A DNA stretch of 64,000 nucleotides, taken from the NCBI GenBank assembly GCA_944392755.1, contig CALXXT010000002.1, positions 62,001 through 126,000 of the forward strand, read 5' to 3'. Below, in pieces: positions 8,183 through 17,169 of the stretch. Positions within the stretch are counted from its first letter, which is position 1; each line of letters opens with the position of its first letter. The position numbers and the translations under genes are program-made. The notes beneath the pieces were generated by a model, which ran no database searches, had not been told where the DNA came from, and saw only the letters and a list, made by a program, of their open reading frames with translations. The stretch is from an uncultured Sutterella sp. GTDB lineage: Bacteria > Pseudomonadota > Gammaproteobacteria > Burkholderiales > Burkholderiaceae_F.

Positions 8183-9517
8183 TTAGGATTTTCGCTGTGC
8201 GGCTTTTTCTGCTTCGTAGGCCTGCAGGCGCCGGAGCGCATCGACAACGTCGGCGAAACCGACGCCGGAAAGGAGGGCGCCGGGAGCTTCAAGAATCGCC
8301 TGCGGTTCACCCTTTAGGCGCTTCACCCACTGACCGGCATCGCGGCCGGAGGCAAATTCATCCGAAATGAAGAGTTCGCGCACGCCGTCAACGATCTTGA
8401 AGCGGAAGGCGTCGTTTTCACGGTACTGCTTGAAGAGTGTGGAGCAAGTCTTCTTGGTGGGCTCGGCGGCCGACACATCGGTTTCTTGCTGGTGCGTGAA
8501 GCTTCGCAGGCCGACAGCCTGACGAAGCTTTTCGAGGAACGGAGCGGCGTAGGCGCGGGCTTTGCGGGCACCGGCTTGCATGATGTCCTCGAGGTCGTCG
8601 GGATGAGCCATCAAAGTTTCGTAGCGGGAGCGCATCGGACCGATTTCCCGATCAATCGCCTCGGCGAGCATTTGCTTGGCTTCGCCCCAGCCGAGACCTC
8701 CGCGAAGGGCTTCGCGGAAAGCCGCACCTTCTTCCTTCGTGGAGAAGGCATCGTAGATCACGCACAGCGACGTGCTGTTGGGATCCTTCGGTTCGCCTGG
8801 GAGACGGCTGTCGGTGACGATGCGCGAGATGGCTTCGTCGAGCGCCGCGCGGCCGCCTTCGAAGAGCGGAATGACGTTGTTGTAGGACTTGCTCATCTTG
8901 CGGCCGTCAAGCCCCGGGAGCACCTCAACGTTGCTGCCGCCCGTCGCCTTCGGCAGAACGAAGAAAGGGGCGTCGGCTGGCGCATAGAGATTGTTGAAGC
9001 GGGAAGCCGCTTCGCGAGCCATCTCCAAATGTTGAATTTGGTCGTGACCGACCGGAACCTCGTCGGCGTTGAACATAAGAATGTCGGCCGCCATCAGCAC
9101 CGGATAGCAGAAAAGGCCCATCAAGACGTCGGCGTCCGGATCGCGTCCTGCTGCGACGGCGGCATCGACGGCCGCCTTGTAGGCGTGCGCACGGTTGAGA
9201 AGCCCTTTCGACATCACGCAGGACAGCATCCAGTTGAGCGTCGGAATTTCAGGAATGTCGCTTTGACGGTAAAAAACAACATGATCCGGATCGAGTCCAG
9301 CGGCAAGCCACGTGGCGGCGATCTGCATGCGGCTGCGTTCGACTCGCGCAGGATCATGGCATTTGATCAGAGCATGAAGGTCGGCCAGAAAGAAGAAGCT
9401 CTCGACATTCGGATTACGGCTCTCCTGAATGGCCGGTCGGATGGCTCCAACATAATTGCCGATGTGGAGTGTTCCGGTCGTGTTAATGCCAGTGAGTACT
9501 CGCTTATGACGGTTCAT
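8183..9517 (-). CDS. trpS: Tryptophan-tRNA ligase
   Basis: Class Ic synthetase that charges tRNA-Trp. The HIGH motif appears as TGTLHIGNYVGA (residues 14-25) and the KMSKS loop as GRKMSKSYNNVIPLF near residue 210. At 444 residues it is about 110 longer than E. coli TrpS; the extra C-terminal part (from about residue 350) begins CSTLFKQYRENDAF and looks like a compact helical add-on found in some betaproteobacterial TrpS proteins. It lies between metK and ahcY on the same strand. Confidence 0.95.
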   Translation of the reverse strand: MNRHKRVLTGINTTGTLHIGNYVGAIRPAIQESRNPNVESFFFLADLHALIKCHDPARVERSRMQIAATWLAAGLDPDHVVFYRQSDIPEIPTLNWMLSCVMSKGLLNRAHAYKAAVDAAVAAGRDPDADVLMGLFCYPVLMAADILMFNADEVPVGHDQIQHLEMAREAASRFNNLYAPADAPFFVLPKATGGSNVEVLPGLDGRKMSKSYNNVIPLFEGGRAALDEAISRIVTDSRLPGEPKDPNSTSLCVIYDAFSTKEEGAAFREALRGGLGWGEAKQMLAEAIDREIGPMRSRYETLMAHPDDLEDIMQAGARKARAYAAPFLEKLRQAVGLRSFTHQQETDVSAAEPTKKTCSTLFKQYRENDAFRFKIVDGVRELFISDEFASGRDAGQWVKRLKGEPQAILEAPGALLSGVGFADVVDALRRLQAYEAEKAAQRKS

Positions 9518-9556
9518 TTTGGATGTTGATGGATGCGGTGTTAAAAGAGATGCGCC

Positions 9557-9585
9557 AATAAAAATGCCGGTGAAACACCGGCATT
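9557..9585 (-). terminator. Terminator of metK
   Basis: A 10-bp stem AATGCCGGTG / CACCGGCATT with a loop of three A is followed on the minus strand by TTTTATTGG. It lies 26 bp downstream of the metK stop and separates metK from trpS. Confidence 0.85.
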
Positions 9586-9610
9586 CGTGTGTCCGACAGG
9601 CCTTTACCGG

Positions 9611-10792
9611 TTAAAGTCCGGCCTGTTCGCGAAGCGCGTCCGCGCGGTCGGTCTTTTCCCAGGTGAATTCCGGCTCTTCGCGGCCAAAGTGACCATAGGC
9701 AGCCGTCTTCGAGAAGATCGGGCGGCGAAGGTCAAGCATCTTGATGATACCGCGGGGACGAAGATCAAAATTGGCGCGGATGAGTTCGGCGATGCGCTCG
9801 TCAGAGATGACGCCGGTTCCCTTTGTGAAGACGGTGATGTTCATCGGTTCGGCGACGCCGATCGCATAGGCGACCTGCACGAGGCAGGATTCGGCAAGAC
9901 CGGCGGCCACGACGTTCTTGGCAACGTAGCGCAGCGCGTATGCTGCCGAGCGGTCAACCTTCGTGGCGTCCTTGCCGGAGAAAGCGCCGCCGCCGTGCGG
10001 GCAGTAGCCGCCGTACGTGTCGACGATGATCTTGCGGCCGGTAAGGCCGCAGTCGCCCTGCGGACCGCCTACCACGAAGCGGCCGGTCGGGTTGATGAGA
10101 AACTTCGTGTCCGTAAGCCACTCGGCCGGCATGACCGGGCGGATGATCTCTTCGATGACGCCGTCGATGAATTCTTGCTTCATCGTGCGGCCATTCGACA
10201 TTTCGGGCGAATGCTGCGAGGAGAGCACGATCGTGTCACATCCGACCGGAACGCCGTCCTTGTAGCGCAGGGTCACCTGGCTCTTAGCGTCGGGACGCAG
10301 GAACGGCAGCGTGCCGTTGCGGCGCACGATGCTCTGGCGCTGCATCAGCTGGTGCGCGTAGTAGATGGGCGCGGGCATGAGGGTCGGCGTTTCCTTGCAT
10401 GCAAAGCCGAACATAAGGCCCTGGTCCCCGGCGCCGAGATTGAGTTCGTCGTCGTAGGCGCTGTCGACGCCCTGAGCGATGTCTTGAGACTGTTTGTCGT
10501 ACCCGACGAGCACAGCGCATCCCTTGTAGTCGATGCCGTATTCGGTGTTGTCGTAGCCAATGCGCTGCAGTACGTTGCGGGCGGTCTGAATGTAGTCGAC
10601 CTCGGCGCCCGTGGTGATTTCGCCTGCGAGGCAGACCAGGCCGGTCGTGCAGAGCGTTTCCGCGGCGACACGGCTCTGCGGATCTTGTTCAAGGCAGGCA
10701 TCCAGAACGGCGTCAGAAATTTGATCGGCGACCTTGTCCGGGTGGCCTTCGCTGACGGATTCGGATGTAAAGAGATATTCGTTGCTGGCCAT
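9611..10792 (-). CDS. metK: S-adenosylmethionine synthetase
   Basis: MetK makes SAM from methionine and ATP. The 393-residue protein has the conserved [23 protein letters not shown] and [19 protein letters not shown] motifs and the full family length. ATG 10792 is chosen over TTG 10798 because the AAAGGAGA ribosome site is correctly spaced (8 nt) only for the ATG. It has its own promoter (10928-10956) and terminator. I saw no recognisable SAM riboswitch in its 130-nt leader. Confidence 0.97.
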   Translation of the reverse strand: MASNEYLFTSESVSEGHPDKVADQISDAVLDACLEQDPQSRVAAETLCTTGLVCLAGEITTGAEVDYIQTARNVLQRIGYDNTEYGIDYKGCAVLVGYDKQSQDIAQGVDSAYDDELNLGAGDQGLMFGFACKETPTLMPAPIYYAHQLMQRQSIVRRNGTLPFLRPDAKSQVTLRYKDGVPVGCDTIVLSSQHSPEMSNGRTMKQEFIDGVIEEIIRPVMPAEWLTDTKFLINPTGRFVVGGPQGDCGLTGRKIIVDTYGGYCPHGGGAFSGKDATKVDRSAAYALRYVAKNVVAAGLAESCLVQVAYAIGVAEPMNITVFTKGTGVISDERIAELIRANFDLRPRGIIKMLDLRRPIFSKTAAYGHFGREEPEFTWEKTDRADALREQAGL

Positions 10793-10927
10793 CGCCAACT
10801 CTCCTTTGGTGTTTGTTAAATGGAGGACTGCGTCGGCGCAGAGGCGATAGGACCGTGTGCGGAGGACGCTTTAGCGGCATTTATGGTTCGCCCCGCAAGT
10901 TGTCGTATTAACTCGGCGAATCGTGCA

Positions 10928-10956
10928 ATATTAGCGCTCACGGAGAAAGCGTGCAA
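10928..10956 (-). promoter_or_regulatory. Sigma-70 promoter of metK
   Basis: On the minus strand TTGCAC (10956-10951) and TAATAT (10933-10928) are separated by 17 bp, a near-consensus housekeeping promoter. It lies in the 218-bp gap between metK and the divergent acyltransferase operon and leaves a leader of about 130 nt. Confidence 0.7.
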
Positions 10957-11010
10957 AGGGAAGCCCGCTAAAATGAAAGACCAACGTATTCTTTCGCTTT
11001 GTTTTTAACC

Positions 11011-11883
11011 ATGAGTTGGTTGCTGCGCTTGGTCTCTCGACTGCCGCTCCGGATCCTGCAGCTCATCGGCGCTGTGGTCGGTGAATGCACGTTCTGGCTA
11101 TCGCCGGTCTATCGCCGGCGCACGCGAAGCAACATGCGTGCGGCTGGATACGACGACAGCGAGCTCTTTGCGCGTTGCGGGAGAAATGCGGGTCGGCAGG
11201 CGATGGAAAGCATCTGGGTTTGGTACCGTCCGGCAGAAGAGGTGCTCGAACAGGTACATGCAACCGAACGGGCCGAGCGTTTCATTGACGATGCGCTCGA
11301 GACGGGCCGTCCCATCGTTTTCATGACGCCGCATGTCGGGTGCTTCGAGGTTTTGCCCGTGTGGTTTGCCGGGACATTCCTCTCGAAATTCGGCCGCGGA
11401 ATTACGGTGCTCTACCGTCCGCCGAAAAACAAGTGGCTTAGGGGAGTCGTCGGTGAAGCCCGACAGGCACCGGGCATTTATGCCGTGCCGACCACGCTTC
11501 CCGGTGTGAAGCGCGCCGTTCGGAACCTTCGTGCCGGACATACGTTCGGCGTCCTGCCCGATCAAGTGCCCTCCAAGGGCGAGGGCGTATGGGTTGATTT
11601 TTTTAATCGGCCTGCCTATACAATGACGCTTCCGGTCAAGATCGCCCATCAGTTTGACGCCGTTCGCATCTTCGCCTGGGGAGTTCGCCAGCGCCACGGT
11701 TGGGTTGTAGATGCAGAACTTTGGACGGATCCCCTCACGGGCGATCCGGTAAAGGACGCTGCCGGCATGAACCGCAAAATAGAAGAGATCATTCGGCGCA
11801 TGCCGGAGCAGTACGCATGGAGCTACAACCGCTACAAGGTGCCCCGCGGAGCTCCCATGCCGCCTCGACGCGCATCCCGATGA
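11011..11883 (+). CDS. Lipid A acyltransferase (LpxL/HtrB family), first copy
   Basis: These inner-membrane enzymes transfer an acyl chain from acyl-ACP to Kdo2-lipid A or its precursor. The 290-residue protein has one N-terminal hydrophobic anchor and the H-x4-E catalytic motif (HVGCFE, H108 and E113), then the conserved LRAGHTFGVLPDQVPSKGEGVWVDFFNRPAY region. ATG 11011 is preferred to an upstream TTG. Its stop overlaps the next gene's start (ATGA), so the pair is translationally coupled. Which acyl position it serves cannot be told from sequence alone. Confidence 0.93.
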   Translation: MSWLLRLVSRLPLRILQLIGAVVGECTFWLSPVYRRRTRSNMRAAGYDDSELFARCGRNAGRQAMESIWVWYRPAEEVLEQVHATERAERFIDDALETGRPIVFMTPHVGCFEVLPVWFAGTFLSKFGRGITVLYRPPKNKWLRGVVGEARQAPGIYAVPTTLPGVKRAVRNLRAGHTFGVLPDQVPSKGEGVWVDFFNRPAYTMTLPVKIAHQFDAVRIFAWGVRQRHGWVVDAELWTDPLTGDPVKDAAGMNRKIEEIIRRMPEQYAWSYNRYKVPRGAPMPPRRASR

Positions 11884-12755
11884 ACAAGATTTTCTCTCGA
11901 CTTCTGATCGCTTTCGTCAAGTCGCTGCGGCATTTGCCCATGCGGGCCCGCTGGGGGCTTGCGCGCATCGTGGCCGCAATTCTCTGGCGCGTGGTTCCGA
12001 AACGACGCCACATCATCGATACCAATTTGAGGTTGTGCTTCCCGGAGTTGTCCGAGGTCGAGCGGACTCGGCTCGCCAAGCGCGTCTATCTGCGCTTGGC
12101 CCGCGCCGCGGTGGATCATGGCACCCTTTGGAAGGGAAGCGTCGAGGAAGTTCGCAGACTCGTTCACATCAAGGGAATCGAGAACATCCTTGAGAGCAAA
12201 TCGCCCTTGATTGTGGTCGCGCCTCACTTTGCCGGTCTGGACGCGGCGGGGATTGCGCTCAATACTTACGTGCGGGGCGTGTCGCTCTACCAGCGTCAAC
12301 GTGATCCGGTATGGGATGAGGCGATTCTTCAGGGACGGCTTCGTTTCAGCAATCCTGTGCTGATTGCCAAGAGTGATGCGAGCGATCTGCGCCCCGTCAT
12401 GCGGGCCATGCGGCAGGGGTTGCCCTTCTACTATCTTCCCGACATGGACAACGGGCGGCGCAATTCCATCTTTGTGCCTTTCTTCGGGCAGCAGGCGGCA
12501 ACCGTTCCGATGGTTTCCCGACTTTCCAAGGTGATGAAGGCAAAGGTGCTTTGGTGCATCGCCACCATGACGGAGGAAGGCTACGAGGTGGAGATCACCC
12601 CGCCCATCGAAAATTTCCCGACGGCTGACGCCCGAGCGGACACCTGTCGCCTGAATGCCGAGCTTGAAGCTTGGATCCGCAAGCATCCAGATCAGTATTT
12701 GTGGGTGCATCGCCGATTCAAGACCCGCCCGGAGGGCGAGCCGTCCGTCTACTGA
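11880..12755 (+). CDS. Lipid A acyltransferase (LpxL/HtrB family), second copy
   Basis: A paralogue of the preceding gene (291 residues) with the variant catalytic motif H-x4-D (HFAGLD, H116 and D121) and the conserved YYLPDMDNGRRNSIFVPFFGQQAATVP segment. The start is fixed by the ATGA overlap at 11880. Two adjacent copies with different motifs suggest that they add the two secondary acyl chains one after the other. The same operon continues with dapF. Confidence 0.92.
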   Translation: MNKIFSRLLIAFVKSLRHLPMRARWGLARIVAAILWRVVPKRRHIIDTNLRLCFPELSEVERTRLAKRVYLRLARAAVDHGTLWKGSVEEVRRLVHIKGIENILESKSPLIVVAPHFAGLDAAGIALNTYVRGVSLYQRQRDPVWDEAILQGRLRFSNPVLIAKSDASDLRPVMRAMRQGLPFYYLPDMDNGRRNSIFVPFFGQQAATVPMVSRLSKVMKAKVLWCIATMTEEGYEVEITPPIENFPTADARADTCRLNAELEAWIRKHPDQYLWVHRRFKTRPEGEPSVY

Positions 12756-12769
12756 GCATAGATCCTGCG

Positions 12770-13630
12770 ATGCAGATGATTCCCTTTGTCAAGATGGAAG
12801 GGGCAGGCAACGATTTCGTCGTGCTTGACCTCACGAAGGCCTCTTTCGGACTTGCTGACGGACTGCTTACAAGCATTGCCGACCGCCGCCGGGGCGTAGG
12901 AGCCGACCAGGTGCTGGTTCTCGAGCAGACTCGTTCGGACGATGCGGATTTCCGCTACCGTATCTTTAACGGCGACGGCCAAGAGGTCGAGCAGTGCGGC
13001 AATGGCGCCCGATGCATCGCCCGGTTCGTCCGCGTGAAGAAGAACTTTCGAGCACGCCGCATTCGATTTGAGACCCTGAAGGGCGTGATTTCGGTCAGCG
13101 AGGATGAGAACGGATGGATGACGGTCGATCTTGGACGTCCGTGCTTTGGGGCGCCAAGTATTCCTTTCTGTCCGTCGTTCTGGCCTGAGGCCGACGAGAT
13201 GGGCGGGTTTGTCGAATTCGCAAGCGGCGAACGGTCGCACTTCAACGTCGCCAGCATGGGCAATCCCCACGCCGTTTTTTTCGTTTCTTCCGTCGAACGT
13301 TTTCCGCTCGAAGAGGCTGCGCATATACTGCAGCATCATCCTGCCTTTCCCGAGAGCGTCAACGTGGGGGTTGTCGAACGATGCACCGCTCAAGAGGCTC
13401 GCATCCGCGTTTTTGAGCGCGGTGCGGGTGAGACGCCTGCCTGCGGGACCGGAACTTGCGCGGCGTTTGCCGTGGGACGGCGACTCGGCCTTTTTGACGA
13501 ATGCGTCCGCTTTGAAGCGCGCGGCGGCTCGCTCGCCTGTCGGGAGAGCAAAGACGGGTGCGTGCTGCTCTCGGGACCGGCTCAATTCATCGCCGAAGGG
13601 CGCTTCTACTGGAACGTTGAGAACGTATGA
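12770..13630 (+). CDS. dapF: Diaminopimelate epimerase
   Basis: DapF converts LL- to meso-diaminopimelate for lysine and peptidoglycan. The cofactor-free two-cysteine mechanism is visible: QCGNGARCIARF (C76) and ACGTGTCAAFAVGRR (C225). About 286 residues, which is normal. The start is ATG 12770, with ATG 12776 as an alternative two codons on. The last four bases (ATGA) overlap the next gene. Confidence 0.95.
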   Translation: MQMIPFVKMEGAGNDFVVLDLTKASFGLADGLLTSIADRRRGVGADQVLVLEQTRSDDADFRYRIFNGDGQEVEQCGNGARCIARFVRVKKNFRARRIRFETLKGVISVSEDENGWMTVDLGRPCFGAPSIPFCPSFWPEADEMGGFVEFASGERSHFNVASMGNPHAVFFVSSVERFPLEEAAHILQHHPAFPESVNVGVVERCTAQEARIRVFERGAGETPACGTGTCAAFAVGRRLGLFDECVRFEARGGSLACRESKDGCVLLSGPAQFIAEGRFYWNVENV

Positions 13631-14835
13631 TCGATCTGATTTTGAAGAAATCTAAGGAAAAGTCTCTTCTGAGGCGCCATCCTTGGGTCTACGACACGGC
13701 TGTTGCCCGAATGACTGGAAAGTCGGCGAGCGGCGAGACCGTTCGAGTGCTCTCGAACGACGGACGCTTCCTCGCTTACGCTGCTTTTTCGCCGTTCTCG
13801 TCCATTCGTGCCCGATGCTGGAGCTTCAGGGAGGACGAACGGATCGACGAGGCCTGGTTTGCGCAGAAAATCCGCCAGGCTGTGGAAGCTCGTGCCGATC
13901 TGTGGAGCCGCACGAACGCCGTGCGGCTTGTGTTCGGCGAAGCCGACGGTTTACCTGGACTCATTGTCGACCAGTACGATGACTTTCTGGTCACGCAGTT
14001 TCAGGCGGCCGGCGTTGAGGCTCGTCGGACCTTGATCGGCCGGCTCCTGATGGAAGCGACGGGCGCCCGGGGCGTCTTTGATCGTTCGGACGCTGCCACG
14101 CGCCGACGTGAAGGTCTCGAGCCCCGCATCGAGCTTCTTGCCGGAGAGGAGCCTCCCGTTGAGATCGAGGTGGTCGAGGACGGCGTGCGCTACGGCGTCG
14201 ACGTCCGCGTCGGGCACAAGACGGGCTTTTACATCGATCAGCGCGAGAGCCGATTGACGGCGCAGAAGGTGGCCGAACGCTTCCGCGAAAAGCACGGCCG
14301 CGGCCTGAGGGCGCTTAACTGCTTCTGCTACACGGGTGGATTTTCGCTTGCCTTGCTTAAGGGCGGCGCCGAGTCTGTTGTCTCCGTAGATTCTTCCGAG
14401 GAAGCGTTGCGCATGGCGGCAGCCAACGTGCGGCGAAACGGCTTTGATGAATCGAAGGCGGAGTTCCTTTGCGAAGACGTCTTCACGGCGCTTCGGCGCA
14501 TGAGGGACGCGGGCGAAACCTTCGACTTGGTGATTCTCGATCCGCCGAAGTTTGCTTCGAGCCACTACCACGTCGATCGTGCGGCTCGGGCGTATAAGGA
14601 CATTAATCTGAACGGACTGAAACTCTTGCGCCCTGACGGAGAGCTCTTCACGTTTTCGTGTTCGGGGGCCATCGATCAGGACCTTTTCCAGAAGATCGTG
14701 GCGGGCGCTATTTTCGATGCGGGGGTCGACGCTTGGGCAATCGGACGCTTCGGTGCAGGCATTGATCATCCGCTTCTTATGACGTATCCCGAGGGCGAGT
14801 ATCTGAAGGGGCTGCGCATTTTGGTTCGGCCGTAA
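13627..14835 (+). CDS. RlmI-type 23S rRNA methyltransferase
   Basis: A 402-residue class I SAM-dependent RNA methyltransferase. It starts with a PUA-like RNA-binding segment (LKKSKEKSLLRRHPWVYDTAV), then has the SAM motif LNCFCYTGGFSLALLKGGA and the catalytic LDPPKFASS. This is the RlmI/RlmO (m5C of 23S rRNA) architecture; the exact target is inferred from family only. It is coupled to dapF by a 4-bp overlap. Confidence 0.9.
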   Translation: MIDLILKKSKEKSLLRRHPWVYDTAVARMTGKSASGETVRVLSNDGRFLAYAAFSPFSSIRARCWSFREDERIDEAWFAQKIRQAVEARADLWSRTNAVRLVFGEADGLPGLIVDQYDDFLVTQFQAAGVEARRTLIGRLLMEATGARGVFDRSDAATRRREGLEPRIELLAGEEPPVEIEVVEDGVRYGVDVRVGHKTGFYIDQRESRLTAQKVAERFREKHGRGLRALNCFCYTGGFSLALLKGGAESVVSVDSSEEALRMAAANVRRNGFDESKAEFLCEDVFTALRRMRDAGETFDLVILDPPKFASSHYHVDRAARAYKDINLNGLKLLRPDGELFTFSCSGAIDQDLFQKIVAGAIFDAGVDAWAIGRFGAGIDHPLLMTYPEGEYLKGLRILVRP

Positions 14836-14855
14836 TTCAAAGAGGCATTGAAAAC

Positions 14856-15851
14856 ATGATGGTTGAAGAAGCTCAGGGACCGGATATTCCCGTCACCATT
14901 CTCACGGGTTTTTTGGGGGCGGGCAAAACGACGCTCGTCAATAGAATTCTCAAGGAGAACCACAATTACAAGATTGCAGTCATCGAAAATGAGTTCGGCA
15001 AAGAGAACATCGACACCGATCTCATCGTGTCCGAGCACAAAGAACAAATCATTTCGATGAACAATGGCTGCGTCTGCTGCACCATCCGCGGCGACCTTTC
15101 CCGCGTGCTCACGAATTTGCGCCACCAGCGCGACCGCGGCGAAATCGACTTCGACTATGTGGTCATCGAAACGTCGGGCGTGGCCAATCCGGGCCCTGTG
15201 GCTCAGACGTTTTTCATGGACGATGCCGTGGCGCCATTTTTCCGTCTGGATGGCGTGGTCACGGTGGTCGACGCCAAGTACGGTTCGGACGCTCTCGACA
15301 AGGAGGCGGCGGCGCGCGATCAGGTCGGCTTTGCCGACCGTATTTTGCTCTCGAAGTGCGACGTTGCTTCGCCCGAGGAAGTTGAAAAGATCACCGCGCG
15401 TCTTCGCGCCATGAATGCCCGCGCACCGATTCGTCGCGTCGACATGGGCAATTGCCCGGTCGATGAAGTGCTCAACATTGCCGGATTCAATATGAACGAC
15501 GTGCTCGACGTCGATCCGGCCTTTTTCAGCGACGCGCACCATCATCATCACCACAACGACGACATCCACACGTTTGTCTTCGACTCGGATCGTCCGTTCG
15601 ACCCGCAGAAGCTCGACCGCTACATCATGTCGCTGGCGAGCGTCTACGGGCCGGACCTTCTTCGCTACAAGGGCGTGCTCTACATGACGGGGACGGACAT
15701 GCGGGTGGTGTTCCAAGGCGTACACATGCTGGCCGTTTCCGACGTGCTTGGCCCTTGGGGGGACCGCAAGCGCGAGTCGCGTCTCGTGTTTATCGGCCGG
15801 AACCTTCCCGAAGAGGCTATTCGCCGCGGGTTGGAAACGTGCCTTGCCTGA
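14856..15851 (+). CDS. COG0523 (CobW/YjiA) GTPase, putative metallochaperone
   Basis: G3E-family GTPase of 331 residues with Walker A GFLGAGKTT (18-26), the metal-binding CxCC motif (C72, C74, C75), a SKCD-type guanine site and a C-terminal CobW domain. Before the C-terminal domain lies a run of six histidines (DAHHHHHHNDD), a natural metal-binding loop in this family. Members insert or buffer zinc or other metals. A good ribosome site (AAAGAGG) precedes the ATG. The neighbour is a cysteine-poor DksA, a pairing often linked to zinc economy. The specific metal is unknown. Confidence 0.9.
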   Translation: MMVEEAQGPDIPVTILTGFLGAGKTTLVNRILKENHNYKIAVIENEFGKENIDTDLIVSEHKEQIISMNNGCVCCTIRGDLSRVLTNLRHQRDRGEIDFDYVVIETSGVANPGPVAQTFFMDDAVAPFFRLDGVVTVVDAKYGSDALDKEAAARDQVGFADRILLSKCDVASPEEVEKITARLRAMNARAPIRRVDMGNCPVDEVLNIAGFNMNDVLDVDPAFFSDAHHHHHHNDDIHTFVFDSDRPFDPQKLDRYIMSLASVYGPDLLRYKGVLYMTGTDMRVVFQGVHMLAVSDVLGPWGDRKRESRLVFIGRNLPEEAIRRGLETCLA

Positions 15852-15970
15852 CGGACTGGCGAAATTTCGCAAACTTCGCTATAAAGCACGTTTAATTTTG
15901 GGAGTTCTGCGGGGATCTAATGTCATCTCGGCGGCACCGCGGAATTCCCGTTGCATCCAGGATTGAAGCT

Positions 15971-16393
15971 ATGGCCACCAAGAAGAAGCTCCTTACTGCT
16001 GAAGAGATCCTCAAGATGTCCGACGACGACTACATGAACGATCGTCAGCTTGAGTTCTTCCGCCATCGTCTCTCGGAAATGGAGCGCGAGCTTCGCGCAA
16101 ATGCCGATCAGACTACGGTGAACCTCCGTGAAACTTCGGTCGTTCCCGATCCCGCGGATCGTGCCACGATCGAGGAAGAGCATGCGCTCGAGCTGCGTAC
16201 GCGCGACCGCGAACGCAAGCTTCTCAAGAAGGTTCGTGCGGCTTTGAAGCGTATTGACGACGGGGAATACGGTTTCTGCGAAGAAACGGGCGATCCGATC
16301 GGCGTTGCCCGACTGATGGCTCGTCCGACGGCCACGCTCTCGCTTGAAGCGCAGCAGCGCCGCGAATTGAAGCAGAAGATCTACGGCGACTGA
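15971..16393 (+). CDS. dksA: RNA polymerase-binding factor DksA, cysteine-depleted
   Basis: DksA enters the RNA polymerase secondary channel and works with ppGpp. The 140-residue protein has the two-helix coiled coil with tip motif DPADRA (D60, D63, A65) and the zinc-finger fold region at 98-130. Only the first of the four zinc cysteines remains (C103); the other positions are T106, S124 and A127 (CEETG and ATLSLEAQ). It should therefore fold without zinc, as seen in other beta- and alpha-proteobacterial DksA proteins. ATG 15971 gives the family length. Confidence 0.93.
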   Translation: MATKKKLLTAEEILKMSDDDYMNDRQLEFFRHRLSEMERELRANADQTTVNLRETSVVPDPADRATIEEEHALELRTRDRERKLLKKVRAALKRIDDGEYGFCEETGDPIGVARLMARPTATLSLEAQQRRELKQKIYGD

Positions 16394-16414
16394 TCCCAGA
16401 ATCGGGCGACGGTG

Positions 16415-16449
16415 GGCACGGTCTCTTCGCGGAGGTCGTGCCTTTTTTT
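16415..16449 (+). terminator. Terminator of dksA
   Basis: GGCACG (16415-16420) pairs with CGTGCC (16437-16442), with a further short inner pairing, and seven T follow. It lies 21 bp after the dksA stop codon. Confidence 0.85.
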
Positions 16450-16473
16450 GTGAAATTTTGAGAGTGATGCACA

Positions 16474-17169
16474 ATGACGGCATTGTGGCTGCTTGACCTT
16501 GACGACACGCTCTTTGAAGCATCGGGAGGAATGCTTGTCGCCATTCATTTGCGGATGAACGCGTTCATCCGCCGTCGGTTCGAGGTCTCGGACGAGGAAG
16601 CCGGACGCTTGCGCACTCAGTACTGGGAGCAGTTCGGGTCTACGTTTCTTGGGCTTTGGAAGAATCACGGCGTCGATCCGGAGGAGTTTCTCACCGAAGT
16701 GCACGATTTCGACCTTTCCCCCTACGCAGAGAAGAGCGCGAAGCTGTGCGACACCCTGCGGCGGCTTCCGGGCCGCAAGGTTGTTTTCACGAACGGTCCG
16801 CGCAACTACGCCGAGCGGGTGGTGCGCCGTTTGGGCATTTTGCCCTGGGTGGAGCTGGTCTCGAGTTCCGACATGCGGCTTTTCAGAGGCTGGCGGCCGA
16901 AGCCGAGTGTTTCAATGCTCGAAGCGGTCTGCCGCACGTTCCGCTCTATGCCATCAGAAGCCGTGCTCGTCGACGACAGCCTCATGAATCTGCGCGCCGC
17001 AAAGCGGGCGGGTCTTCATACCGTCTGGTGCACGGGGGCTCGGCGCCGGCATGGAAAGATCGATCATCTGAAGCCCATTGCCTACGTGGATCTGGCGATT
17101 CGCGAAATTGGCGAACTTCCGAAATGGGTCGGCCGGCTTGCGCCGGCCGACTTTGCCAGGAAAGATTAA
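16474..17169 (+). CDS. HAD-family pyrimidine 5'-nucleotidase
   Basis: A 231-residue HAD hydrolase of the subgroup annotated as pyrimidine 5'-nucleotidase (Sdt1/YjjG-like). HAD motif I is LDLDDTLFEA (nucleophile in the first Asp), motif II is VFTNGP, and motifs III and IV are in RPKPS and VLVDDSLMN. It probably dephosphorylates UMP, CMP or damaged pyrimidine nucleotides; the substrate is inferred. The final codons are crossed by a 10-bp hairpin, and the stop overlaps the convergent ctpA stop by 4 bp (TTAA). Confidence 0.85.
   Translation: MTALWLLDLDDTLFEASGGMLVAIHLRMNAFIRRRFEVSDEEAGRLRTQYWEQFGSTFLGLWKNHGVDPEEFLTEVHDFDLSPYAEKSAKLCDTLRRLPGRKVVFTNGPRNYAERVVRRLGILPWVELVSSSDMRLFRGWRPKPSVSMLEAVCRTFRSMPSEAVLVDDSLMNLRAAKRAGLHTVWCTGARRRHGKIDHLKPIAYVDLAIREIGELPKWVGRLAPADFARKD
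17128..17151. terminator. Hairpin in the coding end of the HAD gene (possible ctpA terminator)
   Basis: A perfect 10-bp stem GTCGGCCGGC / GCCGGCCGAC with loop TTGC lies 15 bp inside the coding end of the HAD gene and 15 bp beyond the ctpA stop on the other strand. T runs are short on both sides (TTT), so termination is uncertain. Confidence 0.5.

Noticed and set aside
9308-9315. CCACGTGG inside trpS and CACGTG at 19112-19117 as further parS sites
   Set aside because: Only the inner core matches; the outer TGTT/AACA half-site bases are missing.
10793-11010. SAM riboswitch upstream of metK
   Set aside because: The leader contains a promoter and a good ribosome site but no SAM-I, SAM-II or SAM/SAH core motif that I could identify.
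15520-15570. Six-histidine run as a cloning tag or contamination
   Set aside because: It lies inside the GTPase between conserved domains and is a usual metal-binding loop of COG0523 proteins.
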